DNA of 64,000 nt from the NCBI GenBank assembly GCA_002370555.1, contig AP014718.1:1054001-1118000 (forward strand), given 5' to 3'. The position numbers and the translations under genes are program-made. The notes beneath the pieces are model-generated. The model saw only the letters and a program-made list of their open reading frames with translations, ran no database searches and was not told the DNA's origin. Source of the stretch: Arthrobacter sp. Hiyo4. Lineage in GTDB: Bacteria; Actinomycetota; Actinomycetes; Actinomycetales; Micrococcaceae. Positions 44,216 to 55,603 of this stretch are shown one piece after another; the stretch's first letter is position 1, and the number at the start of each line of letters is the position of its first letter.

Positions 44216-45541
44216 TTGGCCCTAGTATCAACGCCTGCCACGCTGGAACGCGCAGTGCCGGCCATGGATAACGCCGAAGTCCTCAGGATTCGAAACGACT
44301 TCCCCGTCCTTGGCCAGCTGGTCAACGGCCAGCCCCTGGTGTACCTCGATTCGGGCGCCACCTCGCAAAACCCGCTAAGCGTGATCGAAGCTGAGCAGGA
44401 GTTTTACGAACAGCGCAACGCTGCCGTGCATCGCGGTGCCCACTACCTCGCCGTGGAAGCAACAGAGGTATTTGAAGATGCCCGCCAGACCATCGCGGAC
44501 TTCATCGGTGCCGGCTACGAGGAAACGGTGTGGACCTCCAACGCCACCGAAGGCCTGAACCTGGTCAGCTACGCACTGTCCAACGCCGCGCTGTGGGCCG
44601 CGCAGGGGCGCGGTGACGCCCGGCTGAAAGACCTCGCAGTGGGCCCGGGTGACCAGATCGTGGTGACCGAAATGGAGCACCACGCCAACCTGATCCCCTG
44701 GCAGGAACTGGCGTTCCGCACAGGCGCCACGCTGCGTTACATCCCCATCGACGACGCCGGTGCCCTGCGGTTGGACATTGCGGCCGAAATCCTGGGAAGC
44801 AAAACCAAGGTCCTCGCCTTCACCCACGCCTCCAACGTGTTGGGCACAATTAACCCCGTACAGGAACTGGTCGCGCTGGGGCGGCAGGCCGGAGCCCTGG
44901 TGGTCCTGGACGCCTGCCAGTCAGCACCGCACCTGCCGCTGAACGTCAAGGAGCTTGACGTCGACTTCGCAGTGTTCTCCGGCCACAAGATGCTGGCGCC
45001 TACCGGAATCGGGGTTCTCTACGGCAAGCAGGACCTCCTAAACGTGCTGCCGCCGTTCCTCACCGGTGGTTCCATGATCACCACCGTGACCATGGAACGG
45101 GCCGAGTACCTGCCCGCGCCGCAGCGCTTCGAAGCCGGCACGCAGCGCATCTCGCAGGCCGTTGCCCTGGCCGCCGCAGCCAACTACCTCACGGAAACCG
45201 GCCTCGACCGCGTGCACCGCTGGGAAGCGGAGCTCGGCCAGCGGTTGGTGGCGGGACTGGAGTCCGTTCCCGGGATCCGCGTGCTGGGGCCCGCGGCAGG
45301 ACAGGAACGGATCGGCCTTGCCGCGTTCCACGTCGACGGCGTGCACGCGCACGACGTCGGGCAGTTCCTGGATTCCCGGGGCATCGCCGTCCGCGTGGGT
45401 CACCATTGCGCCCAGCCGCTGCACCGCCGCTTGGGCCTGACCGCAACCACCAGGGCAAGCGCCTACTTGTACAACACCACCGACGACGTCGATGCCTTCC
45501 TGGAAGCCGTCGCCGGAGTTCGCTCCTACTTCCGCGTCTAG
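44216..45541 (+). CDS. sufS: Cysteine desulfurase SufS
   Basis: Intact, 441 residues. PLP enzyme that mobilises sulfur from cysteine for Fe-S cluster assembly. Motifs: VYLDSGATSQNP, TEMEHHANLIPWQELA, the PLP lysine in FSGHKMLAPTGIGVLYG and the active-site cysteine loop VRVGHHCAQPLHRRLG. TTG start 44216 with AAGGAG seven bases upstream. Followed by sufU after 24 bases; the rest of the suf operon (sufBCD) is not in this window. Confidence 0.95.
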   Translation: MALVSTPATLERAVPAMDNAEVLRIRNDFPVLGQLVNGQPLVYLDSGATSQNPLSVIEAEQEFYEQRNAAVHRGAHYLAVEATEVFEDARQTIADFIGAGYEETVWTSNATEGLNLVSYALSNAALWAAQGRGDARLKDLAVGPGDQIVVTEMEHHANLIPWQELAFRTGATLRYIPIDDAGALRLDIAAEILGSKTKVLAFTHASNVLGTINPVQELVALGRQAGALVVLDACQSAPHLPLNVKELDVDFAVFSGHKMLAPTGIGVLYGKQDLLNVLPPFLTGGSMITTVTMERAEYLPAPQRFEAGTQRISQAVALAAAANYLTETGLDRVHRWEAELGQRLVAGLESVPGIRVLGPAAGQERIGLAAFHVDGVHAHDVGQFLDSRGIAVRVGHHCAQPLHRRLGLTATTRASAYLYNTTDDVDAFLEAVAGVRSYFRV

Positions 45542-45565
45542 CGCGATCACCGAAGGTACACCACC

Positions 45566-46014
45566 ATGAGCCTTGACCAGCTGTATCAGCAGATCATCCT
45601 TGACCATTCCAAAGTCCGCCACGGCAGCGGACTGGCAGGCATCGCCGCGCCGGCGGGGCGTCCACGGGCCAGTCCCACCAGCTCAACCCGGTCTGCGGCG
45701 ACGAAGTCACGCTGCGGGTGGCTGTGGAAGACGGCAAGGTGGCGCAGATTTCCTGGGACGGCGAAGGCTGTTCCATCTCGATGGCATCGGCGTCGGTCCT
45801 CAGCGAACTCGCGGAGGGAATGACCGTGGAGGAGCTCCACGCCGTCATTGGCAACTTCCGCGAAGTGCTCCGCTCGCGCGGGAAGATCCCCGCCGATCCC
45901 GAAATCCTGGGCGACGCCGCGGCTTTCGAGGGTGTGGCCCGCTACGCCGCGCGCGTTAAGTGCGCCATGATTTCCTGGGTGGCCGCCGAGGACGCCCTGA
46001 ACCAGGCAACCTAG
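45566..46014 (+). CDS. sufU: SufU, zinc-dependent sulfur acceptor for SufS
   Basis: About 150 residues. Accepts persulfide sulfur from SufS. The three conserved zinc-ligand cysteines are in NPVCGDEVTLRV, GEGCSISMASASVLSEL and RVKCAMISW. Start ATG 45566 (MSLDQLYQQIILDHSK). One base is missing near 45657, between the N-terminal helix and the first cysteine. Confidence 0.93.
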
Positions 46015-46056
46015 GCCCGCACGGTCCGACGCCGGGCCCAAGCCGGGCCGCGGCCG

Positions 46057-47370
46057 TCAGCCCCGCCGCTCGAAAGCATCCGGGATGCCGTCGCCGTCAG
46101 CATCATGCCGTTCGGCACGTTCCACTGCGCGGTAATGCCGGTTCCGCAGCCGGAGCACCACGGTGGCGAGCAGGGCGGCCGCCAGAGATCCGGTGAGGAT
46201 GGCCACCTTCGCCTGGTCATCGTGGGCCGAGCCCGCACCGAAGCTCAGCTCGGCGATCAGCAGCGACACCGTGAAGCCCACCCCGGCCAACATTGCGAGG
46301 CCGGCAACATCGATCCAGGCGAGGCCGTCGTCGAGCTTTGCCCTGGTGGTCTTCGTGATCAGGTAGGTAGTGCCGAACACGCCGATCGTTTTACCGGCCA
46401 CCAAGGCGGCTACGATTCCCAGCGCCACCGGATCCGCCAGGGCCGACCGGAAGCCGTCGAGCCCGCCCACGGCGACTCCGGCGGAAAAGAAGGCGAAGAC
46501 TGGAACGGCGAAACCTGCCGAAAGCGGGCGGAGCCGGTGTTCAAAGGACTCAGCCATGCCGGAACCCGTCTCACCACGTTTCCGCGACGCCAGCACCGGG
46601 ACGGCAAAAGCGAGCAGCACACCGGCCACCGTGGCGTGGATACCGGAAGCCTGCACGAGTCCCCAGGTGGCGGCGGCCAGCGGCAGCAACAGGTACCAGC
46701 TACGGACCCTCCTCTGGACCAGCAGGGCAAACAGCCCCAGCGGAACCAGTGCCGCCAACAGGAACAGCGGCTGCAGGCCGGACGAGTAGAAGAAGGCGAT
46801 GATGCCGATGGCCAGCAGGTCATCCACAACGGCCAAGGTCAGCAGGAAGGTCCGGAGGGCCGCAGGCAGGTGCGTGTTGATGACGGCCAGCACGGCCAAC
46901 GCAAAGGCGATATCGGTGGCTGTGGGAATGGCCCAGCCACGCAGGCTCTCGGCGTCCTGGCCCAGGTTCACCAGCGTGTAGATCAGGGCGGGAACTGCAA
47001 CCCCTCCCACGGCTGCGGCCACGGGAACCACCGCCTTGGACACCTTGCGGAGCTCGCCGGAGACAAACTCCCGCTTGAGTTCCAGGCCGGCCAGGAAGAA
47101 GAAGATGGCCAGGAGACCGTCGGACGCCCAATGCCCCAGGGAGAGCCGGAGGTGCCAGGGTTCGTAACCGATTTTCAGGTCCCGCAGCGCGAAGTAGCCC
47201 TCAGCGGCCGGCGAGTTGGCCCAGATGAGGGCCGCGGCCGTGGCCAGCAAAAGGAGGGCACCGCCAGCTGTTTCCAGCCTGAGGATCTCTGAGATCCGCA
47301 GGAATTCGGGGTAGCTTGAGCGGCTGAGGACTCTGGTAGCGAAGGCGGGGCGGGAAGGGCGCTTGGCCAT
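46057..47370 (-). CDS. nhaA: Na+/H+ antiporter NhaA with calcium-loop-like C-terminal tail
   Basis: Intact, 437 residues, about 12 helices. The transport-site aspartates are in [18 protein letters not shown] and [18 protein letters not shown]; the pore region [17 protein letters not shown] and [12 protein letters not shown] are typical. It exports Na+ for protons across the inner membrane. After the last helix a cytosolic tail reads [16 protein letters not shown]: the DxDxDGxxD pattern is that of short calcium-binding loops and is not a standard part of NhaA. Convergent with sufU. Confidence 0.95.
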   Translation of the reverse strand: MAKRPSRPAFATRVLSRSSYPEFLRISEILRLETAGGALLLLATAAALIWANSPAAEGYFALRDLKIGYEPWHLRLSLGHWASDGLLAIFFFLAGLELKREFVSGELRKVSKAVVPVAAAVGGVAVPALIYTLVNLGQDAESLRGWAIPTATDIAFALAVLAVINTHLPAALRTFLLTLAVVDDLLAIGIIAFFYSSGLQPLFLLAALVPLGLFALLVQRRVRSWYLLLPLAAATWGLVQASGIHATVAGVLLAFAVPVLASRKRGETGSGMAESFEHRLRPLSAGFAVPVFAFFSAGVAVGGLDGFRSALADPVALGIVAALVAGKTIGVFGTTYLITKTTRAKLDDGLAWIDVAGLAMLAGVGFTVSLLIAELSFGAGSAHDDQAKVAILTGSLAAALLATVVLRLRNRHYRAVERAERHDADGDGIPDAFERRG

Positions 47371-47441
47371 GGGTGGCTCCTGGAATTAAGGGGTCGGCAA
47401 AACTGTTGCCGACCAGACTTCCCGGCGCACCTGTGTCCAGC

Positions 47442-47662
47442 CTACCCGAGCAGGCCCATAACCCCGATAACGGCTGTGGCAGCTCCCAGCACCATCGAGA
47501 TGCTGACCAGCACCACGTGGACGGTGAGGAACTTTGTGGCCTTGCCGGCGGCGTCCCGCGCCTGGGATCCTTCATCACGCGGCGCAGGAACTGCGGCCAG
47601 ACCATCAGGGACCAGAGGCCGGCGATGATCAGGACCAAGCCCGCAAACACGGGGAGCTGCAT
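47442..47662 (-). CDS. SCO4848-family small membrane protein
   Basis: About 74 residues with two helices: FAGLVLIIAGLWSLMVWPQF and, after the basic turn RRVMKDPRA, VHVVLVSISMVLGAATAVIG. It matches the actinobacterial SCO4848 pattern; function is unknown. One base is missing near 47561 in the loop. ATG 47662 lies 4 bases after the DUF2505 stop, so the two are cotranscribed. Confidence 0.75.
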
Positions 47663-47666
47663 GGCC

Positions 47667-48163
47667 TTAGTGGCTTTCGAGCCAGGCCTGGGCCTGCTGG
47701 GACTGGATGTTCAGTGCCTTGGCCACCATGGGCTCGGCTGCCTCGGCGATCTTGCCGCCCAGGAACGGGACGGAGGAGGTCACGTTGCCTTCGAGTTCAA
47801 TGCGCGTGCTGCCGCCCTCCGCGACGAGCCGCTGGACCGCGGTCACATCAAGGGGGGCGCCAGCGATCTTCAGCGTGATGTTGCTCTGGCGGGAACCGTC
47901 GGCCGCCGGGCGTCCCAGCTCTCCACCTGCGTCACCGTGAGCTTTTCGCCCACGAACTTACGGGCGATCTCCGGCAGCCGGGTGGTGGGCAGCGTACGGA
48001 CCGAGGTGGTGCTGAATACTCCGTCAACATCTCCGGCCACCTCGAAGGATTCAAGTGTGCCGCCAACGAATTGGCTCGTGTGCCGCTGGAAGTCCTCGTT
48101 GATAAAGACGGCAGCGACGCTGTCGACGGAGTGCGGAAGGGTAGTGGTTGCACTCAGTGCCAT
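47667..48163 (-). CDS. DUF2505 family protein
   Basis: About 166 residues with the START-like DUF2505 pattern: MALSATTTLPHSVDSVAAVF, FQRHTSQFVGG, VRTLPTTRLPEIARKFVGEK and the end AEPMVAKALNIQSQQAQAWL. Function is unknown; probably binds a hydrophobic ligand. One base is missing near 47909, after TQVESWDAP. First of a two-gene unit with the SCO4848-type gene. Confidence 0.78.
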
Positions 48164-48211
48164 GGGTCCTCCAGTGATGTGTAGGTCAGAACGCTTTTTG
48201 CTCCCCACATC

Positions 48212-49761
48212 CTACGGGGAGCCCTGCGTGTTGTTGGAACCGGCCTCCGTGCTGTCTGCGCCGGCGATTTTCTGCGCCGCCGTGGTGATGTTCCGTGCCA
48301 TCGCCGGAAATATGAGGCTGTGGAAGGGCAGCACGGCAAGCCAGTAGAGCTTTCCGCTGAGGCCCTTGGGAAAGAAAATGGCCCGCTGCCGGTAGCTGCT
48401 GCCGGTCCCGTCAGGTTCTACGGACAGTTCAAGCCAGGCCCGTCCTGGCGCGCGCATCTCCGCGCGGAGGCGCAACAGTTTTCCGCGCTCGATCCGTTCC
48501 ACGCGCCACCAGTCCACCACTTCGCCCGGGCCAGGGTGCCGGGTGCTTTCGTCCCCGCAGCAGGCCCGCACCGCCGGTGAGCTTGTCCAGCCAGCCACGT
48601 ACCTGCCAGGCCAGCGGCAGGGAATACCAGCCGTTCCGGCCGCCGATTCCTTCGATGATGGTCCACACGTGGGCGGGATCAACTTCGCCGTGGAAGGTCC
48701 GCTCATCCACGTAGACCGTGTGGCCTGCCCAGTCCGGATCGCTGGGCAGCGGATCGGCGTCGGCCCCGGCATTTGACCACGTGGTTTCCACTTGGCCGTC
48801 ACGCTCCTTGCCCAGGGCGAGGGCCACGGCCCGCCGGTACGGGGTCAGGCCGCCCGCCGGCATCGGGATATGGGTGTCGATGTCGTGCTCGCGGGACACG
48901 GCATCGTGCTGCAGCGACTCAACGAGCGGCAGCGACATGGACAGCGGGATGGGCGTGGTCAGGGCCACCCACACGCCGGCGAGCTTCGGGGCGGGAATGG
49001 GCAGGGCCAGCACCACCCGGTACGGCAGCCCGGCCTCGGCGGCGTATTCCTTCATCATGCCCGCGTAGCTCAGGACCTGCCGGCAGCCGATGTCGAAGGT
49101 GCGGTTGACGGGCCGTCCAAGGATGCGGCGCCCACAAGGTAGTGCAGCACGTCCCGGACGGCGATCGCCTCGATCTGGTTGCGCACCCAGCTCGGGGCCG
49201 GCATCAGCGGAAGCGTTTCGGACAGGTGGCGGATCATTTCGAAGGAGGCGGATCCTGAGCCGATCACCACCCCGGCCTGGAAGACCACCGAGTCCACCGC
49301 GCTGTCCAGGAACACCTTTCCCACGGCTTCCCGGGACCGCATGTGGGTGGACAGTTCCACGTTGGCCGGGTGCAGGCCGCCCAGGTAGACGATCCGGCCT
49401 ACGCTGGCGGCGGCAGCGGCTCTGGCCGCCGTTTCCGCCATGGCCTTTTCCTTGGACTCGAAGCCGGCGCCGGAGGCCATGGAGTGTACGAGGTAGTAGA
49501 GCACGTCGACGCCGGCCAGCGCCTGCTCCAGTGCTCCGCCGTCGTCGAGGCTGCTCTCGATGACCTCAACCTTGCCCAGCCACGGCACGCCGGCGATCTT
49601 TGCCGGGTCCTGACCAGGACCTTGACGGTGTGCCCGGCCTCCAGCAGCCGGGGGACCAGGCGGCCGCCGATGTACCCGGTGGCGCCTGTCACCAGGACGG
49701 TTCGCGCCATCCCCGGCGCCACGGTGGGGGGAGTGTCGCTCGGACTATTGCTATCGCTCAC
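48212..49761 (-). CDS. NAD(P)-binding SDR protein with C-terminal DUF2867 domain
   Basis: About 517 residues. N-terminal Rossmann fold of the atypical SDR type: VLVTGATGYIGGRLVPRLLE, VDVLYYLVHSMASG, RIVYLGGLHPANVELSTHM. The C-terminal 180 residues are a DUF2867 (polyketide-cyclase-like) domain with AGHTVYVDERTFHGEVDPAH and WLELSVEPDGTGSSYRQRAI. A redox or stress role is assumed for such proteins, but nothing is proven. GTG 49761 has AGGAG upstream. Four bases are missing, near 49613, 49128, 48541 and 48529. Divergent from mfd. Confidence 0.83.
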
Positions 49762-49953
49762 TGAAAGCTCCTCAGGCCGGCCGGTGGAGGCGCGCAACAG
49801 GCGCGCTTCCTCAGCAAGCTTAGCAACGGGGTGCCCGGCGGACCCCAGGGCAGGGGTAGGCTGGGATGACCCGGGATTCGAAGTGAATTTCGGGCTTTCG
49901 TGTTGCCTGCGATCCCATAAACCCACAGGCTTGAACCCACAGGAGTTTCCGCC

Positions 49954-52900
49954 ATGAGCCCCACTGGCCCGTCCCATCCTGGCCCGTCCCACGGTGGTCC
50001 GTCGCTGACCGGACTGCGCCGTGTCCTGGCAGAAGACCAGACGTTCGCGCGGGTCCAGGCGGAGGCGGCCAGGGGTTTTGACGTCCGGGGCCAGGACTAC
50101 CAGATCAGCGCGCCGGCCGGACTCCGGGCCGTCCTGCTGGCGGAAATGGCAGACGGCCTGGACGCCGGCTCCGGCGAAGGAACTCCCGACGGCGGGCTCC
50201 CTCCTGTGGTGCTGGCGGTCACCGCGACGGGACGCGAAGCGGAGGATCTGACAGCGGCCCTGCGCGCGTACCTGCCGGCCGGTTCAGTGGCCGAGTTCCC
50301 CAGCTGGGAAACCCTGCCGCACGAACGGCTCTCGCCCCGCTCCGATACGGTGGGCCGCCGGCTGTCCGTCCTGCGCCGCCTGGCGCACCCGGAAAGTTCG
50401 ACGGCGGGCCGGTTGCGTGTGGTGGTGGCACCGGTCCGCGCGGTGGTCCAGCCGATCGTCGACGGGCTGGGTGACCTGGTTCCGGTCACCCTGAAGTTGG
50501 GACAGGACATGCCGTTCTCCAGCGTGGTGCGGAGCCTTGCCGATGCCGCCTACGCACGCGTGGACATGGTCACCCGCCGTGGCGAGTTTGCCGTCCGCGG
50601 CGGTATCATCGACGTCTTCCCGCCCACCGAGGACCATCCCATCCGGGTGGAGTTCTTCGGCGATGAGGTGGACCAGATGCGCTGGTTCGCGGTGGCCGAC
50701 CAGCGCTCGCTGTCGGCGCCTGGGGTGCACCACCCCGCCGAGCTCCACGCCCCGCCCTGCCGCGAAATCCTCATCACGCCATCGGTGATGTCGCGAGCGG
50801 CCACCCTGAAGGCGCAGCTTCCCGCGGCCGCGGACATGCTGGAGAAGATCGCCGGCGGCATCGCCGTGGAAGGGATGGAATCCCTGGCACCGGTGCTGGT
50901 GGACGCCATGGTCCCGTTCGTGGAGCAGCTGCCCGCCGGGTCCATTTCGGTGGTCATTGAACCGGAAAAGGTCCGCAGGCGCGCACATGATCTTGCGGCC
51001 ACCAACGAGGAGTTCCTGGAAGCAGCGTGGTCCACGGCCTCGGATGGCGGCACGGCTCCACTGGACCTCAGTTCGCAGGCGTCGGCAGCTTTGCACTCAG
51101 CCAGCTTCCGTTCCCTGGCCGAAACCCGGAGCTTCTCGCTGGAGCACGAGGTTTCCTGGTGGTCCATCACGTCGCTGGCCACTGACGAGGAGCTGCTGCC
51201 CGAGATTGACGTCCTGAACCTCCGCGCCCGCGAACCGCGCGGATACCAGGGTGATGTGGCCGAGATGATGGACTTCATCGGCTCCCACGTCCGGGACCAG
51301 TGGCGGATCGTGGTGGCCACGGAGGGTCCCGGCCCGGCGCAGCGCCTGGCGGAACTGTTCCACGACGCCGACATCCCCTGCGCCCGCGTGGACACCCTTG
51401 AGAAGGAGCCGCAGGCGGGCATCATCGAGGTGACCACAGCCGCCGTCGGACGCGGTTTTGTCCTGGACAGCCTCAAGCTGGGGCTGCTCACCGAAGCGGA
51501 CCTGCTGGGACGCACCTCCGCGGGCTCCACCAAGGACATGCGGCGCATGCCGTCCAAGCGGCGGAACGCCGTGGACCCGTTGCAGCTGGTCAACGGCGAT
51601 TCCGTGGTGCACGAACAGCACGGCATTGGCCGCTTCATCGAACTCATCCAGCGCAACGTGGCCGGCGGCGGAGACGGCGTCCGCGAGTACCTGGTCCTGG
51701 AATACGCCCCGTCCAAGCGCGGCGCCCCCGGGGACCGCCTGTTTGTCCCCACCGACCAGCTGGACCAGGTGACCCGCTACGTCGGCGGCGATACCCCAGT
51801 GCTCAGCAAGATGGGCGGCTCCGACTGGGCCAGCACCAAGTCCAAGGCACGCAAGGCCGTCAAGGAGATCGCCGGCGAGCTCATCAGGCTGTACTCCGCA
51901 CGGATGGCCTCAAAGGGCCATGCCTTCGGGCCGGACACTCCGTGGCAGCGCGAGCTGGAGGAGGCCTTCCCGTACGTGGAGACGCCGGACCAGCTGACCA
52001 CCATCAATGAGGTCAAGGCGGACATGGAGCGCGAGATCCCCATGGACCGCCTGGTGTCCGGCGACGTGGGCTACGGCAAAACCGAGATCGCCGTCCGGGC
52101 CGCGTTCAAGGCGGTCCAGGACGGGAAGCAGGTAGCGATCCTGGTGCCCACCACCCTGCTCGCCCAGCAGCACTTCGAAACGTTCACCGAGCGCTTCTCC
52201 GGGTTCCCCCTGCAGGTCAAAGCCCTGTCCCGGTTCCAGGGGACCAAGGAAACCAAAGAGACCGTTGAGGGCGTCAAGAGCGGCTCCGTGGACGTCGTCA
52301 TCGGCACCCACCGGCTGCTGTCCAAGGACTTCGCGTTCAAGGACCTGGGCCTGGTGATCGTGGACGAGGAGCAGCGCTTCGGTGTGGAGCATAAGGAAGC
52401 GCTGAAGAAAATGCGGACCAACGTGGACGTGCTGGCCATGAGCGCCACCCCGATTCCGCGGACCCTGGAGATGTCGTTGACCGGCATCCGGGAAACGTCC
52501 ACGCTGGCCACCCCGCCGGAGGAACGCCATCCCGTCCTCACGTACGTGGGACCGTACACGGACAAGCAGACGTCGGCGGCCATCCGGCGTGAGCTGATGC
52601 GTGAAGGCCAGATGTTCTTTGTGCACAACCGGGTGTCCACCATCGACCGGACGGCCGCGAAGATCCGTGAATTGGTTCCGGAAGCACGTGTGGAGGTGGC
52701 GCACGGACAGATGTCCGAGAGCCGGCTGGAGCAGATCATCGTGGACTTCTGGGAAAAGCGTTTCGACGTCCTGGTGTGCACCACCATCATCGAAACCGGG
52801 CTGGACATCTCCAACGCCAACACCCTGATCGTGGACGGGCCGACAAGTACGGCCTCTCCCAGCTGCACCAGCTCCGCGGCCGGGTGGGCCGCGGCCGTGA

Positions 52901-53633
52901 ACGAGCCTATGCCTACTTCCTGTACCCGTCCGAGAAGCCCCTGGGCGAGGTGGCCCTGGAACGCCTCAAAGCCGTGGCCACCCACAACGAGCTCGGAGCC
53001 GGCATGCAGCTGGCCATGAAGGACCTCGAGATCCGCGGCGCCGGCAACCTGCTGGGCGGCGAGCAATCCGGACACATCCAGGGCGTCGGCTTCGACCTTT
53101 ACATCCGCCTGGTGGGTGAGGCGGTGGCCGACTTCCGCGGCGACGCCGAGGAAAAGGCCGCCGAAATGAAGATCGAGCTGCCGGTCAACGCCCACCTCCC
53201 GCACGATTATGTGCCGGGGGAGCGGCTCCGCCTGGAGGCCTACCGGAAGCTGGCCTCCGCGTTGACGTACGAGGCCATCGAGGAGGTCCTGGCCGAGCTT
53301 GTGGACCGTTACGGCGAACCACCGCTACCGGTCCGGAACCTCATCGCCGTGGCCCGCTTCCGGGTGGGTGCCCGCGAAGCCGGCCTGTCCGACGTCGCAC
53401 TCCAGGGGAACTTCATCAAGTTCTCCCCGGCGCAGCTGCCGGAGTCTAAACTGATGCGGCTGACCCGGATGTACCCGGGTTCGCAGTCCAAGCCAGCCCT
53501 GGACGCGGTGCTGATTCCGAAGCCCAAGACGGCCAGGATCGGCGGCCGCGACCTGCAGGACGCCGAAATCCTGGAATGGGCCAACGGGGTCATCCGCAAC
53601 ATCTTCTCCGACGCACCACTGGCGGTGGGATAA
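49954..53633 (+). CDS. mfd: Transcription-repair coupling factor Mfd
   Basis: About 1,227 residues. Removes RNA polymerase stalled at DNA damage and recruits the UvrABC system. Order: UvrB-like N-terminal module (DYQISAPAGLRAVLLAEMAD, FPSWETLPHERLSPRSDTVG), RNA-polymerase-interacting domain (GDSVVHEQHGIGRFIELIQR, VPTDQLDQVTRYVG), RecG-like translocase with Walker A VSGDVGYGKTEIAVRAAFKA, the DEEQRFGVEHKEALKKM box and SATPIPRTLEMSLTGIR, then QLHQLRGRVGRG and the C-terminal UvrA-binding module. Only one base is missing in 3.7 kb, near 52838, moving the last quarter to another frame. Confidence 0.96.
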
Positions 53634-53639
53634 GCCTTG

Positions 53640-54446
53640 ATGGGAGGACATCACGCCGCGTCGGGAGCCGCGGCGTGGGTAGCTATTGCCTCAACGGGGC
53701 CGTATACGCTGGGCTGGTACCCGCTTGATGCCACCGGCATCCTGATCGGCGGCATGGCGACGGCGGGGACGGCGCTGGTGTGCGATTGGGACCACCGCCA
53801 CAGCACCGTGGCCAACTCGCTGCCGCCGCTCTCCAACCTGATTGCCGCGGGTATTGAGAACGCCAGCGGCGGGCACCGGCAAGGCACCCACTCGGTGCTC
53901 GGCGCGGCGTTCTTTGTGCTGCTGGCCATGATGGCCGGGCAGTTCCAGCTGCAGACGGACTGGGGCCTGCTGTCCGTGGGTGCCGGCCTGCTGTGCATGT
54001 TCATGATCAACATTGCGGCCAAGGCGCTGAAGCTGTTTCCCAAGTCCGGATTTGTCAGCAACTGGGTCTTTGCCCTGGCCATGGCCGGACTGGTGACCTG
54101 GTTCGCGCCGGAGCAGTGGACCTGGCTGCCCGTCTCGATGCTGACCGGGGTGGTGGTCCACATCGTGGGGGACATGATCACCACCGGTGGTGTGCCGCTG
54201 CTCTGGCCGATCGTCATCAAGCCACCGAAGTTTCTCCGGAAGCTGCCGGTGCTCAACGACGTTTGGAAAGCCAACGGCGCCTTTTCCCTGCCGCTGCTGG
54301 GCCGCGCAGGTTCCAAGCGCGAGTGGCTGGTGCTGATCCCGGTGAGCGCCTACGCGATGGTGGGCATGTGCGTAGCTGCCTGGTCGTTGGCGAAGCAGCA
54401 ATGGCCGGCCGTCCTCACCGCACTCGGCAACGCCATCCACCCTTAA
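53640..54446 (+). CDS. Membrane-bound metal-dependent hydrolase (DUF457/YdjM type)
   Basis: Intact, about 269 residues. Histidines and acids in MGGHHAASGAAAWVAIA, VCDWDHRHSTVANSLPP and GHRQGTHSVLGAAFFVLLAM match the DUF457 family, with helices at LLSVGAGLLCMFMINIAAKA and VFALAMAGLVTWF and a second metal-like site in VVHIVGDMITTGGVPLLWP. The family member in E. coli is LexA-regulated; the reaction is unknown. It directly follows mfd (6 bases), so the two may share a transcript. ATG 53640 is preferred to TTG 53637. Confidence 0.82.
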   Translation: MGGHHAASGAAAWVAIASTGPYTLGWYPLDATGILIGGMATAGTALVCDWDHRHSTVANSLPPLSNLIAAGIENASGGHRQGTHSVLGAAFFVLLAMMAGQFQLQTDWGLLSVGAGLLCMFMINIAAKALKLFPKSGFVSNWVFALAMAGLVTWFAPEQWTWLPVSMLTGVVVHIVGDMITTGGVPLLWPIVIKPPKFLRKLPVLNDVWKANGAFSLPLLGRAGSKREWLVLIPVSAYAMVGMCVAAWSLAKQQWPAVLTALGNAIHP

Positions 54447-54452
54447 ACAAAC

Positions 54453-54515
54453 CAACGCGGGGTCACTTACTGCCCAAACCATCCCGAGGGACGGGCATTA
54501 AGTGACCCCGCGTTG
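54453..54515. terminator. Long palindrome: bidirectional terminator of the AACGCGGGGTCA class
   Basis: CAACGCGGGGTCACTTA and its exact complement form the outer stem (54453-54469 and 54499-54515); TGCCC/GGGCA and TCCC/GGGA pair inside. The element starts 7 bases after the hydrolase stop, ends 15 bases before the stop of the opposite-strand small gene, and T-rich tracts leave it on both sides. A related element lies at 55604-55670. Confidence 0.75.
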
Positions 54516-54530
54516 CTGTTATTTGGGGTG

Positions 54531-54775
54531 TTACTTGCCGCCGGCGGAATCGGAGCGGCCCGTGATGGTCTGCGGGATCCAGAACGCCAGGAAGAACAGG
54601 CCCAGGCAGGCGGCCATGGGCCACGGGTTGCCGAGCGTGAGGAAGGACAGGGAGTAGATGGAGCCCAGGAACAGCACCATCATGGGTACAAACAGAAGGA
54701 TGCTGCCCAGGAGGCTGTTCTCGTTCTGGGGGTCTGTACCGTGGCGTTGCCGGACTCGGTGGTCTTGCTGGACAT
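54531..54775 (-). CDS. Small hypothetical membrane protein
   Basis: About 82 residues, not visible as one frame because a base is missing near 54729. Restored, it begins MSSKTTESGNATVQTPQNEN and has two membrane helices (ILLFVPMMVLFLGSIYSLSF and AACLGLFFLAFWIPQTI), then a short polar tail ending SAGGK. Start ATG 54775 has GAGGA upstream. It lies 52 bases after deoC on the same strand. I do not recognise the family. Confidence 0.65.
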
Positions 54776-54827
54776 TGTTTCCTCCTCGGCCCCGCGGGGC
54801 TCAAACTGTGGCGGCTCCGGGCCGGCG

Positions 54828-55523
54828 TCAGTAGCTGGATGAACCCTGTTCACCCTTGACGATGGCAATGCCGGAGCTGGCACCAATACGTGTTGCACCT
54901 GCAGCAATCATAGCCTGCGCGTCGGCGAGGGAACGTACGCCGCCGGACGCCTTGACGCCGAGATCGGGGCCGACGGTGCGGCGCATCAGGGCGATGTCCT
55001 CGGCCGTGGCACCCCCGCCGTTGAACCCCGTTGACGTCTTGACGAAGTCCGCCCCCGCTTCAACGGATGCCTGGCAGGCAAGGACCTTCTGGTCGTCGCT
55101 GAGCAATGCGGTTTCGATGATGACCTTCAGGATGGCTCCGCCCGCGTGGACGGCGTCCGCGACGGCGGAGATATCGTCCACCAGCGCACCCTTGTCACCG
55201 GCGCGGGCGGCTGCGATGTTGATGACCATATCGATTTCGTCAGCGCCGTCCAGCACTGCGCCGCGGGCTTCAAAGGCCTTGACGTCGCTGGGCGTGGCAC
55301 CCATGGGAAAGCCGATCACCGAGCACGTCAGTACGCCGGAGCCTTTGAGCGCGGTTTTGACCGTCTTGACCCAGACGGGATTAACGCAGACTGACTTGAA
55401 GTGGTACTCAGCAGCCTCGGCGCACACCTTGAGGATCTCCGCCTCGCTGGCCTCGGGCTTGAGCAGCGTGTGGTCGATGTAGGAAGCGATGTTGCCGGTT
55501 GCGGGAATGGCTTCGTTGCTCAT
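54828..55523 (-). CDS. deoC: Deoxyribose-phosphate aldolase
   Basis: Intact, 231 residues from ATG 55523; a TTG six codons upstream is also possible, but GGAAAGGA sits at the right distance from the ATG. Splits 2-deoxyribose 5-phosphate into glyceraldehyde 3-phosphate and acetaldehyde in nucleoside catabolism. Class I aldolase residues: the Schiff-base lysine in [20 protein letters not shown], the second lysine in [11 protein letters not shown], and [16 protein letters not shown] at the start. Confidence 0.96.
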   Translation of the reverse strand: MSNEAIPATGNIASYIDHTLLKPEASEAEILKVCAEAAEYHFKSVCVNPVWVKTVKTALKGSGVLTCSVIGFPMGATPSDVKAFEARGAVLDGADEIDMVINIAAARAGDKGALVDDISAVADAVHAGGAILKVIIETALLSDDQKVLACQASVEAGADFVKTSTGFNGGGATAEDIALMRRTVGPDLGVKASGGVRSLADAQAMIAAGATRIGASSGIAIVKGEQGSSSY

Positions 55524-55603
55524 CAGGATGGTCCTTTCCAAGGGGCCTTGTGGGCCGCAAAACGCCTAGGCGTCCGTGGCTGTTCAGGTGACCATCTTGC
55601 CAC

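Noticed and set aside
46105..47292. 395-residue open frame opposite nhaA
   Set aside because: Shadow of an intact NhaA gene; the translation is Gln/Gly/Arg-rich with no domain.
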